Assembly: GCF_900104635.1 (NCBI RefSeq)
Contig: NZ_FNWC01000007.1
Coordinates: 2,145,421 to 2,209,420, forward strand
DNA: 64,000 nucleotides
Source: Coprococcus phoceensis
GTDB taxonomy: Bacteria > Bacillota > Clostridia > Lachnospirales > Lachnospiraceae
Direction: 5' to 3'
Shown here: positions 7,161 to 14,771 of the stretch, in pieces
Layout of the letters: each line of letters opens with the position of its first letter
Numbering within the stretch: position 1 is the first letter of the stretch
The notes under the pieces: generated by a model
Database searches by the model: none
What the model was told of the DNA's origin: nothing
Seen by the model: only the letters and a program-made list of their open reading frames with translations
Program-made: the position numbers and the translations under genes

Positions 7161-8525
7161 TCACCTTTCAGGGAACACATACGTAAATGTTGTTCCCTCT
7201 CCAGGCACACTTTCCACCTGTATGTTTCCGCCATGTACTTCCACGATCCACTTCACCATAGCAAGACCAAGTCCTGAATGGTTCCCGCCTGTGCGCGCTG
7301 CATCCACGCGGTAAAACCGCTCCCAAATGTGTGAAAGATGCTCCTTTGCAATCCCGATTCCATCATCTTTCACGGTTCCACACAAGCCTTCTGCGCCTCG
7401 TGTCAGCGTCACTTCGATAGTCCCTCCCTCTTTTCCATATGCCGTCGCATTGGAGAGTAAATTGTCCATCATTCGGATATAAAGTGTCTCATCCAGCTTT
7501 GCATATAATTCCGGTTCGATCTTCGTCTGAATCGTGATATCACGTTCTGTTGCGAGTATCTGTTGTTCCTCCACGATCATCTCCACAAGTTCGCTTACAT
7601 TCACTTCTTCCAAATGAAGTTTTAGCCTTCCCTGATCTGCTCTTGAAAGCATCAGCAGATGTGAGATCAGCTCTGCGATTGTCCGCGCCTTTTTCTGTAT
7701 GACCATAATCTGTCCCCGCTGTTTTTCGTTAAAGCTTTCTTCTTCCAGACACGACTCACACTGTGCCAAAATAACGCTGACAGGTGTTCGCAGCTCATGT
7801 GACACATCAGATGTAAATTGTTTTTCCCTTTGGAATACCTTCTCCAGTTCCTCCAACATCTCATCAAATGTCTGTGCCAAATATGCAATCTCATCCCGAT
7901 TCTTTCTTCCATCTTCTTTATATAATCCAACTCGTCTTGACAAATCTGCATCGTGACGGATTTCCTGCACAGTCTCTGTGATCGTTTTCACCGGAAGCAA
8001 CGTTCGTCTCGTCATCCGGTATACTAAAATTCCGACCAGCAGAGCCGTCAACGGAAGCAGAATCACCGCAACCCGAATTGTGATAAGAAAGCTTTCCTCC
8101 GCATCGGTAACTGACGTAAGTCCACGAATATAGACAGTGTTTTCTTTCATTTGAAGCTTGAGATCATAGACATACCACTCGCGCTTCCCATCTTTGACTT
8201 TTTGCACCTCTCCATTTGAGAAATCAATCTGCTCCGTAAATCCTGACGGCCGCTTTCCATATAAAAAATACGCATTTTCATCGTATAATGCCAAATACAC
8301 ATTATCCTCTATCTGATAAAAATCCGAATCCACTTCCAATTGTCCATCTTCCCACTCGACTTCATCCATACTCTCCTGAACCCGGTTCTTCAGTTTCATC
8401 TGTGTAGATGCCAACACCTCCCGGTTACTGATTGAAAACAAAACCGCAAAGATGAATCCAATGACAAAAACCATACAAGCGGTATACAAAAGTGTTAATT
8501 TTACTTTTAATGATACTTTTTTCAT
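7161..8525 (-). CDS. Two-component sensor histidine kinase
   Basis: A 454-aa membrane kinase. Transmembrane helices at about 10-32 and 148-170 flank an extracytoplasmic sensor region of about 115 residues. A HAMP domain follows (about 172-225), then the HisKA box FTSDVSHELRTPVS with phospho-His near residue 246, and a HATPase domain with the N box, DDGIGIAKEHLSHIWERFYR and GGNHSGLGLAMVKWIVEVHGG. It overlaps the response regulator stop by 4 bp, so they are coupled. The signal is unknown; the neighbouring PepSY gene suggests envelope sensing. Confidence 0.95.
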   Translation of the reverse strand: MKKVSLKVKLTLLYTACMVFVIGFIFAVLFSISNREVLASTQMKLKNRVQESMDEVEWEDGQLEVDSDFYQIEDNVYLALYDENAYFLYGKRPSGFTEQIDFSNGEVQKVKDGKREWYVYDLKLQMKENTVYIRGLTSVTDAEESFLITIRVAVILLPLTALLVGILVYRMTRRTLLPVKTITETVQEIRHDADLSRRVGLYKEDGRKNRDEIAYLAQTFDEMLEELEKVFQREKQFTSDVSHELRTPVSVILAQCESCLEEESFNEKQRGQIMVIQKKARTIAELISHLLMLSRADQGRLKLHLEEVNVSELVEMIVEEQQILATERDITIQTKIEPELYAKLDETLYIRMMDNLLSNATAYGKEGGTIEVTLTRGAEGLCGTVKDDGIGIAKEHLSHIWERFYRVDAARTGGNHSGLGLAMVKWIVEVHGGNIQVESVPGEGTTFTYVFPER

Positions 8526-9196
8526 CCATTCACCCTCAGCACATATCCTGCTCCCCGCACGGTATGGATCAGTTTTGGTTCAAATCCTTCATCAATCTTC
8601 TTGCGCAGATACCGGATATATACATCCACCACGTTAGAGCTGCCCATATAATCATAATTCCAAAGATGTTGCTCCAATTTTTCTCTGGAAAGCACGATTC
8701 CTTCATTCTGTACCATATATCTAAGCAATGCAAATTCCTTACTGGAAAGTGCAATCTCTTTTCCGTTTCGCAGTACCTGATGCGTATCCACATGCACTTC
8801 CAGACCGCCGACTTCATAGCAGGTCTTCTGCACAGCAGCGGTTTTTCGCACAAGCACACGGACTCTTGCCAATAATTCTTCAAACGCAAATGGTTTCACA
8901 AGGTAATCATTCGCCCCTGCATCTAACCCTTTTACCCGATCTTCCACACTGTCTTTCGCCGTCAAAAGCAAAACCGGTGTATTTTCATTTTTGTTTCGCA
9001 TCTTTCTTAGGACTGACAGTCCGTCTAACTTTGGCATCATAATATCCAAAATTACTGCATCATAAGGTGCTGCTGCAAGATAGTCAAGCGCCTCCTCTCC
9101 GTCAAAGCACGAATCTACACTGTAGTGCTCTTTTTTCAGACGTTCTGTGATAATTTGATTCAGATCTCTCTCATCTTCCGCGATTAAAATGCGCAT
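8522..9196 (-). CDS. OmpR/PhoB-family response regulator
   Basis: A 224-aa regulator. The receiver domain (residues 1-115) starts MRILIAEDERDL, has the phosphoacceptor Asp in DAVILDIMMP, the conserved Thr in LLLTAKD and Lys in YLVKPF. The C-terminal winged helix (about 125-224) has LSSKEFALLRYMVQNEG and VYIRYLRKKID. The ATG at 9196 is preferred because GGAAGGTGG stands 5 bases before it; an upstream in-frame GTG at 9205 overlaps that ribosome binding site. It probably binds the 11-bp direct repeats before the PepSY gene. Confidence 0.95.
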   Translation of the reverse strand: MRILIAEDERDLNQIITERLKKEHYSVDSCFDGEEALDYLAAAPYDAVILDIMMPKLDGLSVLRKMRNKNENTPVLLLTAKDSVEDRVKGLDAGANDYLVKPFAFEELLARVRVLVRKTAAVQKTCYEVGGLEVHVDTHQVLRNGKEIALSSKEFALLRYMVQNEGIVLSREKLEQHLWNYDYMGSSNVVDVYIRYLRKKIDEGFEPKLIHTVRGAGYVLRVNG

Positions 9197-9222
9197 AAAA
9201 TCCACCTTCCCTTCTTCACATC

Positions 9223-10056
9223 TTACTCAGATATCCCAGAGTATACTCTCTCGATATGCATCGCAAGATATCCTACTTCCATCTTCTCCAGTCGAATCGC
9301 GCACTCTTTTTCAATATCCTGACAGACTAACCTGCCTAAGCGAAATGCTTCCGGATGGTTCTGTTGCATATAATCGTTCAGATCCAGTTTGATGCTTTCT
9401 TTCTTGATTGCCCGTATGATCATGTATTTTACATGATTCATCAGCCTGTTATAAGAAAGTGATCTCACGTCAATCTGCTTTCCGGTCTCCTGCTCCAATA
9501 TTTTGACACATTCCCGAACTGCTCTTGCCATCTGCATTGCCATCGACACATTCTCATCTTCAATCGCCGAATGGATATGGAGCGCTACGTAACCGATCTC
9601 ATGACTATCAATCTCCACAGAAAGCCGTTCCTTGAGAATCTCTTTTAACTTGGAGGCAACCTGATATTCGCTGCCAAACAGCGCTCGGATATCTTCTGTC
9701 AATGGATTGCTGATCTGCTCTCCATGTCTGATTCGCTCTACCGCAAAAGAAATATGGTCTGCCAGCGGGAACAAGATTCTTCTGTCGATACGTCCGAATT
9801 TTTCTTCTGCTTCTACAAGAATCGCATTGGCAATTTCCAAATACTCTGGAGCGATACTTTTTGCCAGCTCTTTCGCGCTGCCACGTTCTGTATCCTCTCT
9901 CAGAGAATACCTCGCACATCCGTCTGGCGCTTCGAACCTCTCACTGATTTTCTTTCCAAAGCCAATCCCTTTTCCCAACAGTACATATTCTATATTTTCT
10001 TCCATATTAATCGCTATCACACCGTTATTATTTAAGACTTTGCTCACTCTGTACAT
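9223..10056 (-). CDS. glcT: BglG/LicT-family transcription antiterminator, probably GlcT
   Basis: RNA-binding antiterminator that prevents early termination of a PTS operon when phosphotransfer reports sugar. Residues 1-55 are the co-antiterminator domain (MYRVSKVLNNNGVIAIN...EYVLLGKGIGFGKK), followed by two PTS regulation domains with conserved His residues (LADHISFAVERI, EIGYVALHIHSAIE, LMNHVKYMI, EVGYLAMHIER). The ATG at 10056 is chosen because the RNA-binding domain starts exactly there and TGGGGGA precedes it. The neighbouring ptsG-type gene has a matching RNA target in its leader, which points to GlcT. Confidence 0.9.
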   Translation of the reverse strand: MYRVSKVLNNNGVIAINMEENIEYVLLGKGIGFGKKISERFEAPDGCARYSLREDTERGSAKELAKSIAPEYLEIANAILVEAEEKFGRIDRRILFPLADHISFAVERIRHGEQISNPLTEDIRALFGSEYQVASKLKEILKERLSVEIDSHEIGYVALHIHSAIEDENVSMAMQMARAVRECVKILEQETGKQIDVRSLSYNRLMNHVKYMIIRAIKKESIKLDLNDYMQQNHPEAFRLGRLVCQDIEKECAIRLEKMEVGYLAMHIERVYSGISE

Positions 10057-10114
10057 GATATTCCCCCAGATTTTTTCTTCTGATACTAGGGTAACAAAAT
10101 CCACGAAAAAAGTA

Positions 10115-10137
10115 AAGCGGACCTTTCCGGTCCGCTT
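10115..10137 (-). terminator. Intrinsic terminator after ptsG
   Basis: Perfect 9-bp stem AAGCGGACC/GGTCCGCTT with a 5-base loop, followed on the minus strand by TTTACTTTTTT. It separates the PTS gene from the antiterminator gene. Confidence 0.85.
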
Positions 10138-10164
10138 GAAACTTTTTATTTCCGTTACTGTTCA

Positions 10165-12351
10165 CTATTTTTCGTAACAATCCACTGCAAACAATGGCTC
10201 TCCTGCTTTCACCTCACCCTCGGCAAGCAGTCTCACTTTCTGGTTTTCTTTCAGATCTGTGCAAAGAACCGGCGAGCAAAGAGACGGTGCATGCTCTGTC
10301 AGATATGAGACATCTATTTTCATCAACAGATCTCCTTTTTTCACACTCTGACCATTTTCAACAAACACTTCAAATCCCTGTCCATTCAGTGCAACCGTAT
10401 CGATTCCGATATGCAAAAGCATCTCAAGACCTGAGTCCGTCTGGAATCCAAGCGCATGTTTTGTTTCAAATACAAATGCAACCACACCATCTTCCGGCGC
10501 CACGATTTCTGCCTCTGTCGGGGTCACACCTGCACCGTCTCCCATCATCTTTCCTGCAAATCCTTCGTCCGGTATCTCTGCTACTTCCACCGCTTTCCCG
10601 GTAATCGGACTTGATATGATGATTGTCTCTGTCACTTTTCCTTCGTCTTTGACTGTTTTCTCTGTCACAGCGTTCTCCTCGGAAGAAGATCTCTCAATCA
10701 CCTCTTCTGTCTCTTCCAAGCTATCATCCGCTGTTTCCAGATAATCTTCCAGATTCGCCTTGATCACAGTCACCTGTGGTCCATAAATGATCTGCACTCC
10801 CTGACCTTTTTTTACGATTCCTCTGGAACCACTCTGTTTTAAAATATCCTCATTTACTTTTCCTGCATCTTCGACTGTAATACGAAGTCTTGTCGCACAG
10901 CAATCCACATCACTGATATTAGCCTTTCCACCAAGTCCCTTTGTGATAAGTGCACTCACCGGATCCATATGTGCCTCATTTGATGTCGTCTGATTCCCTT
11001 CTTTTCTTGCATTTACATCTGCTTTTGTGTACAGTTTTGTCTCTGCATCCTCATCTTCACGTCCCGGTGTCTTAAAGTTGAACTTCTTGATCATAAACGT
11101 GAAAATCGCATAGTATAAAATAAAGTAAATAATTCCAACCGGAATGACTCTCATCCAGCTTGTCTTTTCATTTCCCTGTAAAATTCCAAACAGGAAGAAA
11201 TCAAGGAATCCTCCTGAAAATGTAAGTCCTACCGCAATATTCAGCATATGCGCCACCATATACGCAGAACCTGCCAGGATGACCTGAACAACGAACAACG
11301 CCGGCGCCACGAATAAGAATGAAAATTCCAACGGCTCTGTGATACCCGTCAGCATACATGCCAATGCTGCTGAGAGCAGTAATCCGCCTGCCGCTTTTCT
11401 TTTTTCCGGTTTTGCACAGCGGTACATCGCAAGCGCAGCGCCCGGAAGTCCAAAGATCATAAATATAAATTCACCTGAGAAATATCTGGTTGCATCTGCA
11501 CTGAAGTGTGCGATATTCGCCGAATCCGCCAATTGGGCAAAGAAGATATTCTGACCTCCCTGCACAACCTGTCCAGCCACCTCCATACTTCCGCCGACAC
11601 CTGTCTGCCAAAACGGCATATAAAACACATGATGCAGTCCAAACGGAATCAAGGCACGCTTAATAATACCAAAAATCAAAGTTCCCGCATATCCGCTTCC
11701 TGTAACCAGCCCTCCAAGCGCATAGATGCCATTCTGAACCGGCGGCCACACAAAATACATACCAATTCCAACAAACATATATACAATTGTAGAGATAATC
11801 GGAACAAATCTGGAACCTCCAAAAAATGACAATGCATTCGGAAGTGCGATTTTGTGGAAACGGTTATGGAGCGCCGCAACACCAAGTCCGACAATGATAC
11901 CCCCAAATACACCCATCTGAAGAGACTGTATTCCACATACAGATGCGATTGTTCCTTCCAGCACATCTTTGGCAATCTGCCCATCCGCTGTAATTTCCCC
12001 TGTTACTACCAGCATACCATTGATTGCCACATTCATAACAAAATATGCAATTAATGCAGATAATGCCGCAACCTCTTTTTCTTTTTTTGCCATTCCAATT
12101 GCAACACCAACCGCAAAAATCAATGGCAGATTATCAAACACCGCACTTCCGACCTTATTCATGATCGTAAGCAGTGCATGGAGCACTGTCCCGTCTCCTA
12201 ATATTTTCTGAAGTCCGTATGTGGCAATTGTTGTCTCATTTGTAAACGAACTTCCGATTCCAAGCAGCAGACCCGCCACCGGAAGAATTGCAATCGGAAG
12301 CATAAAAGATCTTCCGATTCTCTGTAAAATACCAAAAATCTTGTCCTTCAC
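10165..12351 (-). CDS. ptsG: PTS glucose transporter subunit EIICBA
   Basis: A single-chain 728-aa glucose permease-phosphotransferase (domain order C-B-A). EIIC covers about 1-430 with PtsG-family motifs FDNLPLIFAVGVAIG, PFGLHHVFYMPFW and LTGITEPLEFSFLFVAP, ending KFNFKTPGRED as in Bacillus PtsG. EIIB (about 465-540) has the phospho-Cys loop DCCATRLR. EIIA (about 580-728) has LLHIGIDTV with the phospho-His and HAPSLCSPV. The start is a GTG preceded by AAGGGGA. It transports and phosphorylates glucose or a close analogue; substrate is inferred from similarity. Expression is controlled by the leader antiterminator/terminator at 12434-12503. Confidence 0.93.
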   Translation of the reverse strand: MKDKIFGILQRIGRSFMLPIAILPVAGLLLGIGSSFTNETTIATYGLQKILGDGTVLHALLTIMNKVGSAVFDNLPLIFAVGVAIGMAKKEKEVAALSALIAYFVMNVAINGMLVVTGEITADGQIAKDVLEGTIASVCGIQSLQMGVFGGIIVGLGVAALHNRFHKIALPNALSFFGGSRFVPIISTIVYMFVGIGMYFVWPPVQNGIYALGGLVTGSGYAGTLIFGIIKRALIPFGLHHVFYMPFWQTGVGGSMEVAGQVVQGGQNIFFAQLADSANIAHFSADATRYFSGEFIFMIFGLPGAALAMYRCAKPEKRKAAGGLLLSAALACMLTGITEPLEFSFLFVAPALFVVQVILAGSAYMVAHMLNIAVGLTFSGGFLDFFLFGILQGNEKTSWMRVIPVGIIYFILYYAIFTFMIKKFNFKTPGREDEDAETKLYTKADVNARKEGNQTTSNEAHMDPVSALITKGLGGKANISDVDCCATRLRITVEDAGKVNEDILKQSGSRGIVKKGQGVQIIYGPQVTVIKANLEDYLETADDSLEETEEVIERSSSEENAVTEKTVKDEGKVTETIIISSPITGKAVEVAEIPDEGFAGKMMGDGAGVTPTEAEIVAPEDGVVAFVFETKHALGFQTDSGLEMLLHIGIDTVALNGQGFEVFVENGQSVKKGDLLMKIDVSYLTEHAPSLCSPVLCTDLKENQKVRLLAEGEVKAGEPLFAVDCYEK

Positions 12352-12433
12352 CTTTCTTTTCCCCTTTCTTGTTGACTCGTTTGGCTCTTATGAAGATACT
12401 TTGGAGTTTTACATGTATTTATGCAACAAAAAA

Positions 12434-12482
12434 GCATTAACCTACAAAAACATCCAAAATAACGTTCATGTAAGGTTAATGC
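12434..12482 (-). terminator. Leader terminator (attenuator) of ptsG
   Basis: In the 5' leader of ptsG, minus-strand arms AGGTTAATGC (12434-12443) and GCATTAACCT (12473-12482) can pair perfectly over 10 bp, and a run of six T follows. It precedes the GTG start by about 80 bases, so it would stop transcription before the gene. Confidence 0.8.
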
Positions 12483-12503
12483 CTGCCGTACAGTTACACA
12501 CCC
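12471..12503 (-). promoter_or_regulatory. RAT-like RNA antiterminator site for GlcT
   Basis: Minus-strand GTGTAACTG-TACGG-CAGGCATTA resembles the ribonucleic antiterminator of Bacillus ptsG (GTGTTACTG...CAGGCAT). It overlaps the 5' arm of the leader terminator, so the two structures are mutually exclusive, as in LicT/GlcT systems. The cognate antiterminator gene is next door. Confidence 0.8.
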
Positions 12504-12669
12504 AATATGCCTACATTATAAGTTCTTCATCGGGAAATGTCAATTTATTTTTTCTCACTGTTCCCACTCTGCCCTATAAAAGTTAGCTCGCTTTCTAAAA
12601 ATTTAATATTTCAAATCCAACACAAAAGGTATATTTCGATTTATACTAGCATACAGGAGGGATTTTATT
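12504..12669. other. Divergent intergenic region between ptsG and the PLD gene
   Basis: The space from 12352 to 12669 holds the ptsG leader (to 12503) and then promoter DNA for both divergent genes. A -10-like TATACT near 12642 and the strong RBS AGGAGG before 12670 serve the PLD gene; no clear -35 was found. Nothing else is recognised. Confidence 0.4.
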
Positions 12670-14094
12670 ATGGAAAAGAAACACTTATTTTCACTCAGAA
12701 GCTTACCAATCGGAAAGATTTTACTTCTCTTTTTGCTAATTTATATTGCGCTGCTTGCCATTCCATATATTCAACACAAGAATGTCTCTGTATCTTATCA
12801 GAAAAAGTTCGCAAAACAGTCATTTTACAGTGATACTGCCGGTACGGAACGGGTTGCATATATCAATGACAACACAGATGCCTTATTGTACCGATTACAT
12901 ATGCTTGACGAGGCAAAAGACGAAATCATCCTCTCTACTTTTGATTTTAATGCGGACAAATCAGGGCAGGATATGATGGCATCTCTGCTGCACGCTGCTG
13001 ACCGTGGCGTCTCGGTTCGCATTCTCGTTGACGGGATCAGCGGATTTTTAGATGTAAAACGAAATTCCTGGTTTCAGGCACTTGCCTCGCACGAAAACGT
13101 ATCCATTCGCATTTACAATCCTATAAATCTTTTAAAACCTTGGAACTTACAGGCAAGGATGCATGACAAATACGTCATTGTCGACCAGAAAATGTATCTG
13201 CTCGGCGGAAGAAATACGACAAATTTATTTCTCGGCGACTACTCCAGGTCCAAAAATATTGATCGTGAATTATTTGTCTATGAGACGGCAGAAAACGACT
13301 CTTCCTCCATTCGCCAGCTCACTGACTATTTTGAATCTGTCTGGGCTCTTTCTGACAGCAAAGAATATACATGCAAAAAAATGACCAAAAAGATTCAAAG
13401 CTGTAAAGCAAAACTAGAAAATCGGTACACTTCTCTAAAAGAAAAATATCCGGACGCTTACAGTACATGGGACTATGAAGCACTCACACTGCACACAAAT
13501 AAAGTATCTTTGCTCTCCAATCCAATCAAGTCCGAAAACAAAGAGCCGTGGATGTGGTATTCTCTTCATCAGCTCATGATGCAAGGCGAACAGGTGCGTA
13601 TCTACACTCCTTATATTATTTGCGGAAAAGAAATGTATCAGGATCTGACAGAACTTCACGAAAAGAACATTCCGGTGGAGATCATCACAAATGATGTGGC
13701 AAGCGGTGCAAATCCTTGGGGATGCACAGATTATCTGAACCAGAAAAAAAACATCTGGGAAACCGGCGCCCGCGTCTATGAATTTATGGGAGCTCATTCC
13801 TGTCACACAAAAGCTGTTTTGATTGATGACCGCATGAGCATTGTCGGCTCTTATAATATGGATATGCGAAGCACCTATCAGGACACCGAACTGATGCTTG
13901 CAGTGGACTGCCCGGAGTTAAATTCCATCATCCAAACTGAAATGGAACGCGACAAAACATACAGCAAAACAATGGGAAATGACGGAGAATATGATTACGG
14001 TGAAAACTATCACTCCAAAGATTTGAGTTTTGGAAAAAAGATCTTCTATGCCATACTGCGTGTGATAACCATTCCACTTCGAAGATTCTTGTAA
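12670..14094 (+). CDS. Phospholipase D-family protein (cardiolipin synthase-like)
   Basis: A 474-aa protein with an N-terminal membrane helix (residues about 16-36) and two phospholipase D HKD motifs: MHDKYVIVD with His near 165, followed by GGRN, and HTKAVLIDD with His near 379, followed by GSYNMDMRS. Two HKD motifs in one chain make a complete active site. Length and layout match the ClsC-type cardiolipin synthases rather than the ClsA type. Likely reaction: phosphatidyl transfer to make cardiolipin or a related phospholipid; nuclease activity is less likely given the membrane anchor. It stands alone, divergent from ptsG. Confidence 0.85.
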   Translation: MEKKHLFSLRSLPIGKILLLFLLIYIALLAIPYIQHKNVSVSYQKKFAKQSFYSDTAGTERVAYINDNTDALLYRLHMLDEAKDEIILSTFDFNADKSGQDMMASLLHAADRGVSVRILVDGISGFLDVKRNSWFQALASHENVSIRIYNPINLLKPWNLQARMHDKYVIVDQKMYLLGGRNTTNLFLGDYSRSKNIDRELFVYETAENDSSSIRQLTDYFESVWALSDSKEYTCKKMTKKIQSCKAKLENRYTSLKEKYPDAYSTWDYEALTLHTNKVSLLSNPIKSENKEPWMWYSLHQLMMQGEQVRIYTPYIICGKEMYQDLTELHEKNIPVEIITNDVASGANPWGCTDYLNQKKNIWETGARVYEFMGAHSCHTKAVLIDDRMSIVGSYNMDMRSTYQDTELMLAVDCPELNSIIQTEMERDKTYSKTMGNDGEYDYGENYHSKDLSFGKKIFYAILRVITIPLRRFL

Positions 14095-14143
14095 CACACA
14101 ATGGTTTGTTTTGTTAATGTTGTATAATTTTATTTGTTAAAAC

Positions 14144-14172
14144 ATAGACAAATGCCTCCTGTTTTTGTCTAT
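14144..14172 (+). terminator. Probable terminator after the PLD gene
   Basis: Perfect 9-bp inverted repeat ATAGACAAA/TTTGTCTAT with an 11-base loop, followed 7 bases later by seven T. Confidence 0.55.
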
Positions 14173-14205
14173 ATTACCGTTTTTTTACAAGTAGTCTCTA
14201 TATAC

Positions 14206-14234
14206 TTGACCATTTTTATCCAGTATTATATAGT
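14206..14234 (+). promoter_or_regulatory. Promoter of the Rrf2 gene
   Basis: TTGACC (14206-14211), a 17-bp spacer and TATAGT (14229-14234), about 45 bases before the Rrf2 ribosome binding site. Confidence 0.75.
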
Positions 14235-14285
14235 AAATACAACCCGAACAGGATTGGGCGAAATGACTCAGGAGGTATGTATTTT

Positions 14286-14687
14286 ATGCTGTTTACAAAA
14301 GAATGTGATTATGCGATCCGAATTATGAGAGCGCTCTCAGACGGAGAACTTGTCAGTGTCTCCAATATCTGTGCAGCAGAGCAGCTTCCTTCTGCAATGA
14401 CATACAAAATTACCAGAAAACTGGAAAAACAGGGTCTTTTAAAAAGTTGCCGCGGCACAAATGGCGGATATTGTCTGAACCGGACATTATCTGAGATTTC
14501 TCTCTATGACATCTGTGCCGCCGTAGACCCTGACATTCTGCTTTTAGAGTGTATGAAAGACGGCTATCACTGTTCTATGAACAATCAGCAAAAACCATGT
14601 CTGGTACATCGGGAATTCTGCCGCCTGCAATCCATGCTTTTGCAGGAGATGCGTCAGAAATCTTTATCTGAATTATTTTTCGGATAA
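14286..14687 (+). CDS. Rrf2-family transcriptional regulator with Cys-rich C-terminus
   Basis: A 133-aa regulator. The N-terminal winged helix (MLFTKECDYAIRIMRALSDG, then LPSAMTYKITRKLEKQGLLKSCRGTNGGYCL) is the Rrf2/IscR/NsrR signature. Cysteines in the C-terminal half (LLECMKDGYHC, KPCLVHREFC) could bind an Fe-S cluster, as in NsrR or IscR. The ATG at 14286 is chosen because CAGGAGG lies at good distance, while an upstream ATG at 14277 touches it. It sits just before the CooS operon in the same direction and probably senses redox, nitrosative or Fe-S status. Confidence 0.88.
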   Translation: MLFTKECDYAIRIMRALSDGELVSVSNICAAEQLPSAMTYKITRKLEKQGLLKSCRGTNGGYCLNRTLSEISLYDICAAVDPDILLLECMKDGYHCSMNNQQKPCLVHREFCRLQSMLLQEMRQKSLSELFFG

Positions 14688-14736
14688 TTTGTATACTCGA
14701 AAAATGTGCCAGGCATATTTTTCAGGCCTAATCTTT

Positions 14737-14751
14737 ACTATTTTAGTCAAG
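14737..14751 (+). promoter_or_regulatory. Possible Rrf2 operator before cooS
   Basis: ACTATTTTAGTCAAG holds a small palindrome ACTA-TTT-TAGT. Its reverse complement CTTGACTAAAATAGT is similar to IscR-type sites. CTTGAC also occurs at the Rrf2 promoter (14205-14210). It lies 20 bases before the cooS start. Confidence 0.35.
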
Positions 14752-14771
14752 TTTAAAAGGAGGATTTTATC

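Noticed and set aside
12471..12482. AGGTTAATGC-type sequence as a further DtxR-like box
   Set aside because: It is the arm of the ptsG leader terminator and lacks the second half of the palindrome.
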